Notes: a model not told the origin generated them from the sequence alone. A stretch of 64,000 nt of DNA from Apoda limacodes (GCA_946406115.1 OX291552.1:620001-684000), one strand, 5' to 3'. Shown: positions 1 through 11,438, counted from the stretch's first letter. A program made the numbers and translations.

Positions 1-60
1 CGAATGGAGAACCTCCTTCTTTTTTCGAAGTCGGTTAAAAATCAAGTCAATTGTATGCTG
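1..60. repeat. Fragment of a dispersed lepidopteran repeat
   Basis: Holds the reverse complement of a motif that recurs at about 41668-41710 (AACCGACT...GGAGGAGG) and in part at 11831. It lies just outside the left arm of the large inverted repeat and has no counterpart beyond the right arm. No coding content is supported. Confidence 0.5.
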
Positions 61-300
61 CGATATATAGTCGTAAAAATACTAGTAGTAGGGATTCGTT
101 GGTTCTGGCTCTCTACCCGTCCCTGTGTAAAAAAAAGCTTACCAAAATTCTTGGCCGAAACCGACTCACACTTGACGACACGTACAACCCTGAATCTGAG
201 GGGTGGCGACTCACACTTGACGAAAATACTAAGTATGGGAACCTAGGGGTGTGTCGACTCAGGCTTGACCAAAACTACCACGTGACGTCACAGTCGGTTC

Positions 301-879
301 TGTGTATAATTTGTTTCTAGTTTTGTTATCTAATTATATCATTATCGTAATGGGTCTATTGTGTTTTTCCCGTTCATAATTAAGTTATTCATAACTTGAC
401 ATGTTATACCTACAGAAAATCTACAATTCAAGTCGGTCGAGGTTCGAAGAGAGCAGCTGATAATAGTATTAAATATTTACAACTAGCATCGACGTCAACA
501 TCTGCCAATACAAAGAGATGACTTATTCGTAATCATAATTTTAATTACATAATGTGTCTGTTATATCAGTTGCTTTTGGGTCTCGGGTCTTAACGTATAG
601 AATCGTAATACCTTAAGCTGATAAGTCACACATAGTACAAACTCCTAAAGTATTTATAGCATCAATTAAAGAATCAATACTATTTCTTATTCAGAAAAGT
701 TAAAAAGGTTAACAATTTGTTTAAGTAAATTTTATTATGCATGCAGATTTTGAATAGGAAACAAAAGTATTAAAAAAATATTTTGATTTTTTAAGTTTGA
801 CTATTGAAAATTGGACAAAAAAAACATTGAACTATTGTTTTAGGGTGTGAATTATAAAATTATTTAAAAACTTTATGTA
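301..879. other. AT-rich part of the inverted-repeat arm, unassigned (mirror 7968-8546)
   Basis: No reading frame of note. It lies upstream of the first recognisable polymerase B motif in the same arm, so it may be decayed N-terminal sequence of the same element, but no motif shows this. The mirror copy is essentially identical. Confidence 0.4.
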
Positions 880-2033
880 AAGAAATTTAAAAGTGATTTC
901 AAAAAAAAGTTAGTGGTAGACCTTAAAAAAATCAGTTCTTAGAAATGAATGTTAATAAGTTTAATCCTTTACGGGGATCTTCATATATTGAATTACCTTT
1001 ATATATAAAGCGTAAAAAGCAGTAATTAATGTAAAAAATAATGATCAAAAATGTTTTAAGTGTACACATTCCGATAGGGTATCATCATACTTGAGGAGTT
1101 AAAATTACCTATCTAATATACCCAAGGTAGAAAAACAAAATAACATTAGTATTAATATATTTGAATTAGAGTTGTATCAAATAAAAAAAATGTAATACCA
1201 TCGTTGCACCGTTATACTTCACAAAATGTCGTAAACAACACATTAACTTATTATTTTATTTTATTTTATATAATTACCAGGAATTCATAAAAAAAGATTG
1301 GTTTAATCAGGAAACAAATAATGATAAAATCGAAGTCATATGCAAAAACAATACAAGAACATTTTATTCCTAGTTACAAGTTTATTCCTATGGATACTAT
1401 ATAAAATGTTCATATGATGATAAACTGTCTACATACAGAACATACACAGGGCCTATTGTACAAAAAAGTTTATAGAAATTTTTAATTTAAAAAATTACAT
1501 AGGATAAATTGTTTTTAAAAATGTCCACTTCCATTAACTAATAAAGAGAAGGAATCTATTATGTAGACAATCGCAATTATTTTATATCAGGTGATGAAAT
1601 CACAGTAGACTTCGTCTGAAATACTAGTAATTTTAGAGGTGTTGGTCAAGAATGATGTAGTTCAAATTATCGTGTTCCATTTTTTCATTCCGATTCTATT
1701 TCACAATATAAGCAATTATGATGCTCATTTTCGCATAATAAGTAAAAATTTATTTCATTTTCAAAAAAACATAATAGAAGTGGTCATATTACATTTGCGG
1801 TTTTAGGCTCTTTTTACTTTATAGCTAGTAGTTTTGATAGTTTAACAAAAAATCTAAAAAAGATCTATTTGTAGAATTAAGAAAACAATTTTCAAACGAA
1901 AATGATATTAATAAACTTATAAGGGAAAGGTGTTTTTCCTCGTGAATTTGTTAATTATTATGAGTCCTTAAAATTTACATCTCTTCCAAATCAAGATGCT
2001 TTCTTAAACACTTTAACTAATACCAGTTTTTAA
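880..2033 (+). pseudogene. Decayed Polinton/Maverick-type DNA polymerase B (left arm)
   Basis: Shifting frames recover family B polymerase landmarks in the right order: FNPLRGSSYIELP (about 957-1000), a cysteine stretch CFKCTHSD (about 1050), a second Cys/His-rich stretch near 1600-1680, FHNISNYDAHF (about 1705-1738, ExoII-like), and GVFPREFVNYYESLKF (about 1933-1980) followed by TSLP and a stop at 2031-2033. These motifs are characteristic of the protein-primed polymerases of Polintons/Mavericks. Multiple frameshifts and stops make it non-functional, and the C-terminal palm/thumb is absent. Related virus-like elements carry similar polymerases, so the exact donor lineage is open. Confidence 0.75.
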
Positions 2034-3225
2034 GAGAGGTAGGTAGAGGGCACTGCAAGTACTCGCTTGAATAAGCCACCCGAACAACTAAAGAAGGGCA
2101 TAGCGAGTACTTGCTCGAATGAGCGGCCCGAACTGGGGAAGTACCTCCACCTTACAGAAAACCGCCGCCATAATAACACTAACATTGAGTAATCTCCGCC
2201 CTGGGAGGCTGATCCGCCAGCCTGTGTAAAGTATCTGAAGTGGTAGTCGTGCCTCAGAAGGAGACCAGAGTGGACCCGGCTACTACAACAGAGGGGGATC
2301 AGGGGCCCTTCCGCCCGCCGTGCCAGCAACCGTATCATCTGTGGCGAGCTTCGGCAGTCTTAGAACTTCACCTTTTGTCCTCTAAGCTGTCTGTGCAGTG
2401 AATCCTCTTCCTTAGTCTAAGCTACTTTTTTCATATATTATGGCCATAAGAACGAAAAAAAAAAGAGTTTGTGCAGCGGCTACTCCATCCACATATAATG
2501 TGGATTTTTGCAACATCAGGGGTAACATTCACGCAAATCTTAACGCAGTCCACCACCATCTCGAGACTGCGCAGCTGACCATTCTTTTTCTAACGGAGAC
2601 GCAGATATCCTGCCCGGCCGACACATCATAACTTCACTATCCCGGCTACAAACTCGAACACAATTTTATGAGTCGTGCTGGTGTATGTATGTTCGTCCGG
2701 GAGGATATCTGCTGTCGCCGCCTTCATAGCCTTGAAGACAGGGACCTGTCGATATTGTGGGTGCGCGTAGATTACGGCGGCCACACTCGTATCTATGCGT
2801 GCCTATACAGGTCTCATGGTGGTGACACGGACGTAACTCGACTCTTCACGCACCTGAGTTTGACGACTGACAAAGTTCTAGAGCAATATCCCACAGCAGA
2901 ACTAGTTACTTTGGGAGACTTTAACGCCCAACATCGCGAGTGGCTCAGTTCTCTGACCTATGGATTCTCTCAGCTGGTACTATCTCCAATGAGAATACCA
3001 GATATAGAGGAACATACGAGCTCCTTACTGGACCTTCTGCTGACTACTCGTCCGGACGGATACTCCGTCTCAGTGGATGCGCCTCTTGGTTCCTCGGACC
3101 ACTGTCTCGTTCGGACTCAAGTGTCATGCACACAACCCGATCCTTCTGGGCCAACTGATTGGCGTCGTGTGTGGCACTATAAGTCGGCAGACTGGGATGG
3201 ATTGCGAGAATTTTTCGCATCATAC
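2034..3225 (+). pseudogene. CR1-like non-LTR retrotransposon, 5' end and endonuclease (truncated)
   Basis: The 5' leader (2034-2439) is followed by a reading frame from 2440 encoding an APE-type endonuclease: FLTETQ, LVTLGDFNAQHREWL (GDFN active-site loop) and GSSDHCLVR (SDH motif). A single in-frame TAA at 2629-2631 interrupts the frame, which is otherwise open to 3289. LINE similarity ends near 3225 (REFFASY); no linker or reverse transcriptase follows. The leader abuts the end of the polymerase B fragment at 2033/2034. Endonuclease of this type nicks target DNA for target-primed reverse transcription. Confidence 0.85.
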
Positions 3226-3399
3226 ATCGAGATTTTAAATTTCTTATCTTTACTGTTACCCATTACAATGTTTTCAGGGTATAAACACTGAAGTGTATGA
3301 ACATTGAAGTCTAAATCTTGGTTAACCCATTTAAAATCTCTTACAGGTAAATACTGAGACATTGCTCAACCATAGAGATTGTTTGGATCAAAATACATT

Positions 3400-3862
3400 A
3401 GGAGGGCCCCCCAACACGCATATACATTTGTTTTATGGGTGTTAAGCTGAAATCGGCAATGTAAATTTAAAATACAGCTGATTTTTTCCGTGAAAAAAAT
3501 ATATTATAGATAGGCATACAGCTTAGCGCAAAAAGTGGAAAATAATTAATAACAATTATATCACATTAGATATAAAAATTCTAATACAGTAATTAACTAG
3601 CTTTATAGTAACTTAACATTTTTGAAATAAATTGTTTTTTGAAATAAATATTTTCTCGCTACTGGTAAATAAGCAGTTATGAATTAAAAATAGAGAACGA
3701 GAGGTTCAGCTGCTATTTTTTTAACGTGATGGTTTAATAGACATCTTAAAAACAAATACAGTAACTTACTAGTAAAAAAATATTATTAGCCATGTTATTG
3801 ACAGTGGAATCGATCTTAAAAACGAGCAGAAAACTGTTCATGCGAGTAGGGTGAAACCTTAA
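3400..3862 (+). repeat. Dispersed ~465-bp repeat in the palindrome spacer (piggyBac-like end?)
   Basis: Matches the reverse complement of 24089-24560 along its length: shared blocks include ATATACATTTG near the outer end, AGTGGAAAATAATTAATAAC and GGAATCGAT plus ACGAGCAGAA at the inner end. At 24 kb this segment leads into a putative piggyBac-like N-terminus. The rest of the spacer (3226-3399 and 3863-4202) shows nothing I recognise. Confidence 0.65.
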
Positions 3863-4202
3863 GTGATATTTTAGTAAGTTCGCATTGTAATGTACTATGT
3901 ATTCATTGTTTACCTTTCTCTATCTGTTAGAACATTGTGAAACACCACTTCTTACAGCAGACTTTACAAATGCTATTTTATCAGTATTTAAATAATTTCA
4001 GTGTTATGTTAGTACATTTTAGCATTGCATCCCAGCTTAATCCTGGAAGGGTATAATATTGTATAGGGTCAAGTTCATATGTTTTGATACAAATTTCATT
4101 AATTTTTTTAAGAAATATCAGGGAGTAGTATAGCATCAGTTCTTAAGTATAGATAAGAATAATCCAACATATTTTTTCATTAAATTTATTTTTTATTTTT
4201 TT

Positions 4203-6813
4203 ATATACCACTAAGGTGCAAACAAGCTTACGGTCCGCCTGATGGCCACCGTAGCCTATGGACGCTGGCAAAACACCAGGGGTATCACTTGCGCGTTGCC
4301 GACCCTTCAGAAATCTAATAACTTCTTTTTATTCATTTATCTCATTCCACAACTTAAGCGTTTGCGGGAAGAAGTTTCTCTGAAACCGCACTGTACGCGA
4401 CCATTTAGGTTAGGAGAATGAATTCCTTGCCGATGGCGAGCGGTGCGATGGTAGAAAGTAGCTGTGGGCATCATTTTGAACAATTCCTCAGAACACAACC
4501 CATTGTACAAGCAGGAGAACACACACAGGGAGGCAAAGTCTCTCCTCAGACTTAAGGGCACGATACCGCAAGTGTGTTTGGAATCATCGACGATTCTCAC
4601 AGCCCGTCGTTGAACCGAGTCAAAAGGCCCAATCTGGTATCCGGGTGCACCTGCCCAGAGATGGCAGCAGTACTCCATACGGGGCCGAACTTGCGACTTG
4701 TAAAGCAGCAACTTTTGCCTAGACGTGAAGTACTGCTTCGCTCTGTTGTTGAGTACACCAAGTTTTTTGGACGCCAGCTTTACCTTGTCTAGCAAATGAT
4801 CTCGAAACTGAACATCGCTGGAGATTTCAACACCAAGGATCCCAATGCTCTTGGAGATGGAGAGGGGAGTGTTCTGGAATTGTGGGACCACAGAGAATGG
4901 GGTTTTCTTAGCACTGAACGCGCACACTTGTGTCTTTGTAGGGTTGAATCGGACTAAGTTTACCCGTCCCCAGTCAGAGACCTTGGACAGTGTGGTCTCG
5001 ATTTGAGACACAAGTTTTCCGCGGTTTTCCTCCACAACGGAACGAGGAATGTTTGCACGACCCGAGTAAAAAGCGTCTCCAGTACTGTCATCTGCATAGC
5101 AATGTATGTTGTTGATGTCCAAAATGCCATTGATATGCAGTAGAAACAGCGTAAAGGACAGTACAGAGCCTTGCGGGACACCAGCATTAATGCCCATGCT
5201 ATCAGAGCAGCTGCCGTCAACTACGATTCGTATGCGTCTGCCGGACAAAAAGCTAGCCACCCATTTGCACAAACCCTGGGGCACTCCGTAAGATGGCATC
5301 TTTCAGAAAGCACGACTCCCAGAAGGATAACTCGCAAGTCGCCCACCTATTTTGCCGATGAATTGGAGTTTTGCTCTGGCAGTTACTTTCTTACTGAACC
5401 TCGAGGCAGCATTTAATTTGCGTTTTACTTCAGAAATATTCGGATCCTTATTATTACGAGCCGTGGTCCAAGCCTCATATGCAGTTTGCTTAAGAATTTT
5501 AGCTTTTCTGCAAGACCTATTAAACCACGATCGTTTTTTGACACCGGCAGCTACTCGCGGGTTAGGAATATAGCATTCCATACCAGCAAGGATTGTCTCA
5601 GTGACTGCGGCTTCTTCTGAGTTAAAGCAGATCTGCCTCCACGGGTACAATGCGTAAAATTCTCGCAATCCATCCCAGTCTGCCGACTTATATTGCCACT
5701 ATACTATAGGATCGGGCTGTGTGCATGACACTTGAGTCCGAACCAGGCAGTGGTCCGAGGAACCAAGAGACCACTGAGACGGAGTATCCGTCCGGACGAG
5801 TAGTCAGCAGAAGGTCCAGTAAGGAGCTCGTATGTTCCTCTATATCTGGTATTCTCATTGGAGATAGTACCAGCTGAGAGAATCCATAGGTCAGAGAACT
5901 GAGCCACTCGCGATGTTGGGCGTTAAAGTCTCCCAAAGTAACTAGTTCTGCTGTGGGATATTGCTCTAGAACTTTGTCAGTCGTCAAACTCAGGTGCGTG
6001 AAGAGTCGAGTTACGTCCGTGTCACCACCATGAGACCTGTATAGGCACGCATAGATACGAGTGTGGCCGCCGTAATCTACGCGCACCCACAATATCGACA
6101 GGTCCCTGTCTTCAAGGCTATGAAGGCGGCGACAGCAGATATCCTCCCGGACGAACATACATACACCAGCACGACTCATAAAATTGTGTTCGAGTTTGTA
6201 GCCGGGATAGTGAAGTTATGATGTGTCGGCCGGGCAGGATATCTGCGTCTCCGTTAGAAAAAGAATGGTCAGCTGCGCAGTCTCGAGATGGTGGTGGACT
6301 GCGTTAAGATTTGCGTGAATGTTACCCCTGATGTTGCAAAAATCCACATTATATGTGGATGGAGTAGCCGCTGCACAAACTCTTTTTTTTTTCGTTCTTA
6401 TGGCCATAATATATGAAAAAAGTAGCTTAGACTAAGGAAGAGGATTCACTGCACAGACAGCTTAGAGGACAAAAGGTGAAGTTCTAAGACTGCCGAAGCT
6501 CGCCACAGATGATACGGTTGCTGGCACGGCGGGCGGAAGGGCCCCTGATCCCCCTCTGTTGTAGTAGCCGGGTCCACTCTGGTCTCCTTCTGAGGCACGA
6601 CTACCACTTCAGATACTTTACACAGGCTGGCGGATCAGCCTCCCAGGGCGGAGATTACTCAATGTTAGTGTTATTATGGCGGCGGTTTTCTGTAAGGTGG
6701 AGGTACTTCCCCAGTTCGGGCCGCTCATTCGAGCAAGTACTCGCTATGCCCTTCTTTAGTTGTTCGGGTGGCTTATTCAAGCGAGTACTTGCAGTGCCCT
6801 CTACCTACCTCTC
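4203..6813 (-). pseudogene. CR1-like non-LTR retrotransposon, nearly full span with internal deletion
   Basis: Read on the minus strand: leader (6813-6408), endonuclease with the same in-frame stop as the left arm (6407-5690, then frameshifted), linker (5668-5303), then a jump into the C-terminal half of the reverse transcriptase (5299-4337) with NAGVPQGSVLS, CYADDS (catalytic box) and RRAVRIVDD. RT fingers and the first palm aspartate motif are deleted at about 5300. The tail (4330-4203) has the lepidopteran signature AAGCTTACGGTCCGCCTGATG read on the plus strand. From 5770 leftward it lies outside the mirrored arms. Family members also occur at 13.6, 40.8 and 48.1 kb. Confidence 0.88.
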
Positions 6814-8772
6814 TTAAAAACTGGTATTAGTTAAAGTGTTTAAGAAAGCATCTTGATTTGGAAGAGATGTAAATTTTAAGGACTCATAATAATTAACAAA
6901 TTCACGAGGAAAAACACCTTTCCCTTATAAGTTTATTAATATCATTTTCGTTTGAAAATTGTTTTCTTAATTCTACAAATAGATCTTTTTTAGATTTTTT
7001 GTTAAACTATCAAAACTACTAGCTATAAAGTAAAAAGAGCCTAAAACCGCAAATGTAATATGACCACTTCTATTATGTTTTTTTGAAAATGAAATAAATT
7101 TTTACTTATTATGCGAAAATGAGCATCATAATTGCTTATATTGTGAAATAGAATCGGAATGAAAAAATGGAACACGATAATTTGAACTACATCATTCTTG
7201 ACCAACACCTCTAAAATTACTAGTATTTCAGACGAAGTCTACTGTGATTTCATCACCTGATATAAAATAATTGCGATTGTCTACATAATAGATTCCTTCT
7301 CTTTATTAGTTAATGGAAGTGGACATTTTTAAAAACAATTTATCCTATGTAATTTTTTAAATTAAAAATTTCTATAAACTTTTTTGTACAATAGGCCCTG
7401 TGTATGTTCTGTATGTAGACAGTTTATCATCATATGAACATTTTATATAGTATCCATAGGAATAAACTTGTAACTAGGAATAAAATGTTCTTGTATTGTT
7501 TTTGCATATGACTTCGATTTTATCATTATTTGTTTCCTGATTAAACCAATCTTTTTTTATGAATTCCTGGTAATTATATAAAATAAAATAAAATAATAAG
7601 TTAATGTGTTGTTTACGACATTTTGTGAAGTATAACGGTGCAACGATGGTATTACATTTTTTTTATTTGATACAACTCTAATTCAAATATATTAATACTA
7701 ATGTTATTTTGTTTTTCTACCTTGGGTATATTAGATAGGTAATTTTAACTCCTCAAGTATGATGATACCCTATCGGAATGTGTACACTTAAAACATTTTT
7801 GATCATTATTTTTTACATTAATTACTGCTTTTTACGCTTTATATATAAAGGTAATTCAATATATGAAGATCCCCGTAAAGGATTAAACTTATTAACATTA
7901 ATTTCTAAGAACTGATTTTTTTAAGGTCTACCACTAACTTTTTTTTGAAATCACTTTTAAATTTCTTTACATAAAGTTTTTAAATAATTTTATAATTCAC
8001 ACCCTAAAACAATAGTTCAATGTTTTTTTTGTCCAATTTTCAATAGTCAAACTTAAAAAATCAAAATATTTTTTTAATACTTTTGTTTCCTATTCAAAAT
8101 CTGCATGCATAATAAAATTTACTTAAACAAATTGTTAACCTTTTTAACTTTTCTGAATAAGAAATAGTATTGATTCTTTAATTGATGCTATAAATACTTT
8201 AGGAGTTTGTACTATGTGTGACTTATCAGCTTAAGGTATTACGATTCTATACGTTAAGACCCGAGACCCAAAAGCAACTGATATAACAGACACATTATGT
8301 AATTAAAATTATGATTACGAATAAGTCATCTCTTTGTATTGGCAGATGTTGACGTCGATGCTAGTTGTAAATATTTAATACTATTATCAGCTGCTCTCTT
8401 CGAACCTCGACCGACTTGAATTGTAGATTTTCTGTAGGTATAACATGTCAAGTTATGAATAACTTAATTATGAACGGGAAAAACACAATAGACCCATTAC
8501 GATAATGATATAATTAGATAACAAAACTAGAAACAAATTATACACAGAACCGACTGTGACGTCACGTGGTAGTTTTGGTCAAGCGTGAGTCGACACACCC
8601 CTAGGGTCCCATACTTAATATTTTCGTCAAGTGTGAGTCGCCACCCCTCACACTCAGGGGTTACTTTTCGTCAAATGTGACCTCCACCCTCAGATTTAAG
8701 GCGTAGGTATCTTCAATTGTGAGTCGCCACTCCTCAGATTCAGGGGGGTACGTGTCGTCAAGGGTGAGTCGC
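5771..8772 (-). repeat. Right arm of the large inverted repeat
   Basis: Reverse complement of 163-3076, running outward from 5771. It keeps a longer outer tandem array than the left arm (8572-8790). Its inner edge at 5771 is inside a minus-strand CR1-like LINE that continues to 4203. Near-identity over AT-rich non-coding DNA and dead coding sequence points to a very recent inverted duplication, to conversion between arms, or to an assembly error. Confidence 0.93.
6814..7967 (-). pseudogene. Decayed Polinton/Maverick-type DNA polymerase B (right arm)
   Basis: Mirror copy of 880-2033 on the opposite strand with the same motifs, the same frameshifts and the same terminal stop. Shared lesions mean the two copies arose by duplication of an already dead sequence. 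A third, independently diverged fragment lies at 62826-62965. Confidence 0.75.
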
Positions 8773-8790
8773 CACTCTCAGACTCAGGGG
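8572..8790. repeat. Subterminal tandem array, 43-46 bp units
   Basis: About five imperfect units with the core CGTCAAGTGTGAGTCGCCAC followed by CCTCAGATTCAGGGG. The left arm (163-260) keeps about three, consistent with unequal loss between CCTCA repeats. The core resembles, on the other strand, the CCGACTCGCACTTGACC motif of the arrays at 61.5-62.7 kb. Tandem repeats in long inverted termini are known in Foldback-type elements. Confidence 0.75.
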
Positions 8791-9056
8791 GCACTCTTTC
8801 AGAATTTTAATAAAAGGAAAAACTAACAAACACACTTTGGCATTTATACTATTAGTGATATGTGATATTATTTTAAAAGGCCTGCGGATTGACATTAAAC
8901 TAGGGTGTCGTTTTGATATTTGACTAAAGAACCCTACAAAACAAGATGAAATTCCGATGGTTAGATCCCATACCTTACTGTCGCCATATCATAAAAAATA
9001 AAAGATCAATTGAACTTGGTGGTCGAGTTGTGATGTGTGATGATGGTGATGTGCAG
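8791..9056. other. Short unassigned stretch before the TM1 exon
   Basis: AT-rich and non-repetitive to the eye. It ends in a T/G-rich tract and GTGCAG, used here as the 3' splice site of the TM1 exon. No extracellular-domain exon of the receptor is visible. Confidence 0.4.
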
Positions 9057-9148
9057 GATGTTGGTGACATCATCAGCGTGTACGAGGCGGGATACGGCGT
9101 GTCGCTCGTGGCGCTGCTGCTCTCTCTCGGGATCCTCTTCTACTTCAG
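9057..9148 (+). CDS. Class B GPCR (calcitonin/DH31-type), exon encoding TM1
   Basis: Encodes DVGDIISVYEAGYG then the hydrophobic stretch VSLVALLLSLGILFYF, the hallmark end of the extracellular domain and first membrane helix of secretin-family receptors. The 5' splice site is TTCAG|GTACGA. The exon ends in phase 2, and AG plus the first G of the exon at 46812 makes the Arg of the family motif YFRSLRC. The 3' splice site GTGCAG|GATG at 9055-9056 fits phase 0 but has a weak pyrimidine tract, so the 5' edge is less sure than the 3' edge. Upstream exons for signal peptide and hormone-binding domain are outside the window. The receptor should act in the plasma membrane as a neuropeptide receptor coupled to Gs; that is family knowledge, not visible here. 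Confidence 0.88.
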
Positions 9149-9416
9149 GTACGACTCTCTCACCTCACACCACGTCGGGCGTCGGTTACTTATAGCGCAC
9201 CAGTCTAGGTGCAGTTCATGTGATGAGAAGCAATCAGATAATTTGTTTAATATCAACTTCGGGCGTGACTCTATTTCTTTTATTCTTTGTTTTGCACGGC
9301 TCTGGAATCGTACCCACAAAATATTACAGAGAGAGGCCATAACAAAACGCAGTAAACTAAAACGCAGTAAAATAATGAGCGACAAAAGGTTTATAATCTC
9401 TTTGATCGCTATGTAT

Positions 9417-10860
9417 TCACTGGAGGACAGTACTGGAATCCGACCAAAAAATGCGTTGAGTAGACCGGATATCTCTCTGTTCCTTATTCACGGTATTGGC
9501 CAACCACGCACCTAATAGTGCTCCCTGTAATTCTAGTCTCGGGACCGATATAGGCCGAAGAGGGCTCACCCTACTCTTACTAGCTGCGAAACATACCAAA
9601 CCTTGACCGTTAGACCTAATAAAGCGCCAGTAAATAACAGTTCTGTAAGATTTAATAGAAGCGTCGCAATAAATATGCATTTCTATATCTGTTATATCTT
9701 CTGTATCGGCTGCTCTTTCTGCCGATACAGCATAGCACGGGGTCCATGTTGTCGCAGAAGCATAATGACGCGGAAAGTGCAACGTTGCCAGTTGTTTTAA
9801 CTCATCGAGCCACTTTACCCAGCTGACGTGCTCCTCATTTCGGATGCGGCATTCCCAGTCAATACCACTGCGGTGGACGATTTGTAAAATTATTTTAGCT
9901 TTGATTACAAATGGTGATAAAAAACCGTGGATGTCATAAACTGGCATAATTATACTTAACATTTTTGCCTTAGTAGGGGGTTCCAGGCCGCTTAAAATAT
10001 TTTATGGTATACGGCTAAGGGTAATATTGAAACCAAACATATCGTCCTCGGGTTACCACATCAACCCGAGAGTGCGCTCACTAGTATTTGTCAGCCCGTC
10101 TTTAAACTGTACAGCCGACGGCGCGAGCGTACAACTGGGAACCGCTTCTAATACCTGTTTACTGTTACTCAGCCAGCTACGTATTTCGAAGCCTCCGTTT
10201 TTGTGAATTTTACTGATGTCATTAATTAATTTTATAGCCATATGTTCATCTCAAGTAGACAATCATCAACATAAAAATCTTTTAAAATAACCGCTACGGC
10301 TTCGGGATACAACTCTTTATGTTTTAACGCATTTTTATTTTTAATATATTGTGCTACTTACGGTGAGCAAGTTGCACCAAAAATTAAAGATTGCATAGTG
10401 CAGATTTTTACACTATCACTTGTGTCATCCTGCCATAACAATCTAAACACATGTTGATCTTCAGAACGGATTTTAATTCTGAGAAACATGTCCCGTATGT
10501 CACCGATAATAACTATTTTATGTTTGCGAAACCGAAATATAATACCTAATAATGTATTGTATAAATAAGGCCCCGTGAGTTAATAATTGTTAAGGCACAT
10601 GCCGTCCGACCGAGCGGCTGCGTCATACACTAACCTTAATTTATTCGGTTACTAGGATTTTGTACCCCAAAATGTGGAAGGTACCAAATGTATTTAGCAA
10701 AAAGTTAATTTTCTGTTAACGCACGGGCATAGCCACTTTCATATAATTTTTGGATTTCCATTTTGTACCTATCTGCATATTTTTCAATATATACTACATT
10801 GATGTAGCTGACGGCGCGCTAACATTTTTGCAGGCGGAGTCTTATACTTTACGCTGTGGT
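9417..10860 (-). pseudogene. BEL/Pao retrotransposon fragment: reverse transcriptase to RNase H
   Basis: Minus strand. From the right: VYDAAARSDG (about 10615), IIGDIRDMF and IRSEDQHVFRLLW (about 10500-10440), the intact catalytic box FYVDDCLLEMN (about 10280-10250), IHKNGGFEIRSWLSN (10210-10150), then the A17/RNase H region 9962-9417 with PVYDIHGFLSPFVIKAK, HIYCDAS (first RNase H acidic site) and VPRLELQGALLG. Stops and frameshifts separate the blocks. Gag, protease and integrase are missing. It starts 268 bp inside the receptor intron, antisense to the host gene. Confidence 0.9.
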
Positions 10861-11438
10861 CAAATTTGGCTCGAAGACCAGACAATTGTATGGTATGGAC
10901 AATAAAACTTCAAAAATGCTTGTTATAACTACGGAATGTTGGATGCGTGTGTCGTTTTTTTACAACTGACGATTTAAATTTTTTATGTATATCTACCGCT
11001 GTTTTCACAAGTACCCAACATTTCACATATCTTTAATAATATAGAAGATAATATGTACATTGCTAACTTTAGGTTGCTATTTTAATTGAACAGGATTATT
11101 TCCAATCTTATTATTAATTTAATTAAAACGACCCATTACATACGAAATTAGACCTCGGTTGATCGATTATTTCTTGTTACCCGGGTCGATCGGGAGTAAT
11201 CGGGATCGACGGGTAACGTGATCGAATCAAAATGATTCGATCCTTTAGCGGGTCGCTAATCACAACTCGATGGGTCCATTCAATAACCACTCGCACTTCT
11301 TATAACAGTAGTAAAGTTGATTTCCGTTTTTTACCTAAATCGGGTATTAGGTAAACATATAGACGTTATAAACATTTAGCATGATAATTGTGATTGATTG
11401 TCGATAAGTGATTGAATAGATCACGAGTCGCAATAAAT
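10861..11438. other. Unassigned intronic sequence
   Basis: No coding signal. A patch rich in CGATCG and GATCGA steps (about 11155-11270) stands out in base composition but has no repeat structure I can define. Confidence 0.3.

Larger units (their letters stand above)
163..3076 (+). repeat. Left arm of a large inverted repeat
   Basis: Position x pairs with 8847-x on the other strand from 197 to 3076 with no net indel. Differences seen are rare single bases, for example near 229 and near 945. Outside 197 the match continues to about 163 once about 87 bp of tandem-repeat units missing from this arm are allowed for. The arm contains, in order, tandem-repeat remnants, AT-rich DNA, a decayed polymerase B (880-2033) and the 5' portion of a CR1-like LINE. 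At 3076 identity falls abruptly to family-level LINE similarity. Confidence 0.93.

Noticed and set aside
2030..2338. 102-residue frames at 2030-2338 (minus) and 6509-6817 (plus)
   Set aside because: They lie antisense in the CR1-like 5' leader, show no domain, and are identical only because the arms are duplicated.
9149..9515. Continuation of the TM1 frame past 9148 as extra coding sequence
   Set aside because: A consensus donor lies at 9148, the next exon joins in phase, and the read-through protein loses all receptor character and overlaps a BEL fragment on the other strand.
9701..9730. 10-bp inverted pair CTGTATCGGC/GCCGATACAG in BEL sequence
   Set aside because: Arms are short enough to arise by chance in 64 kb; not counted with the 20-23-bp hairpins.
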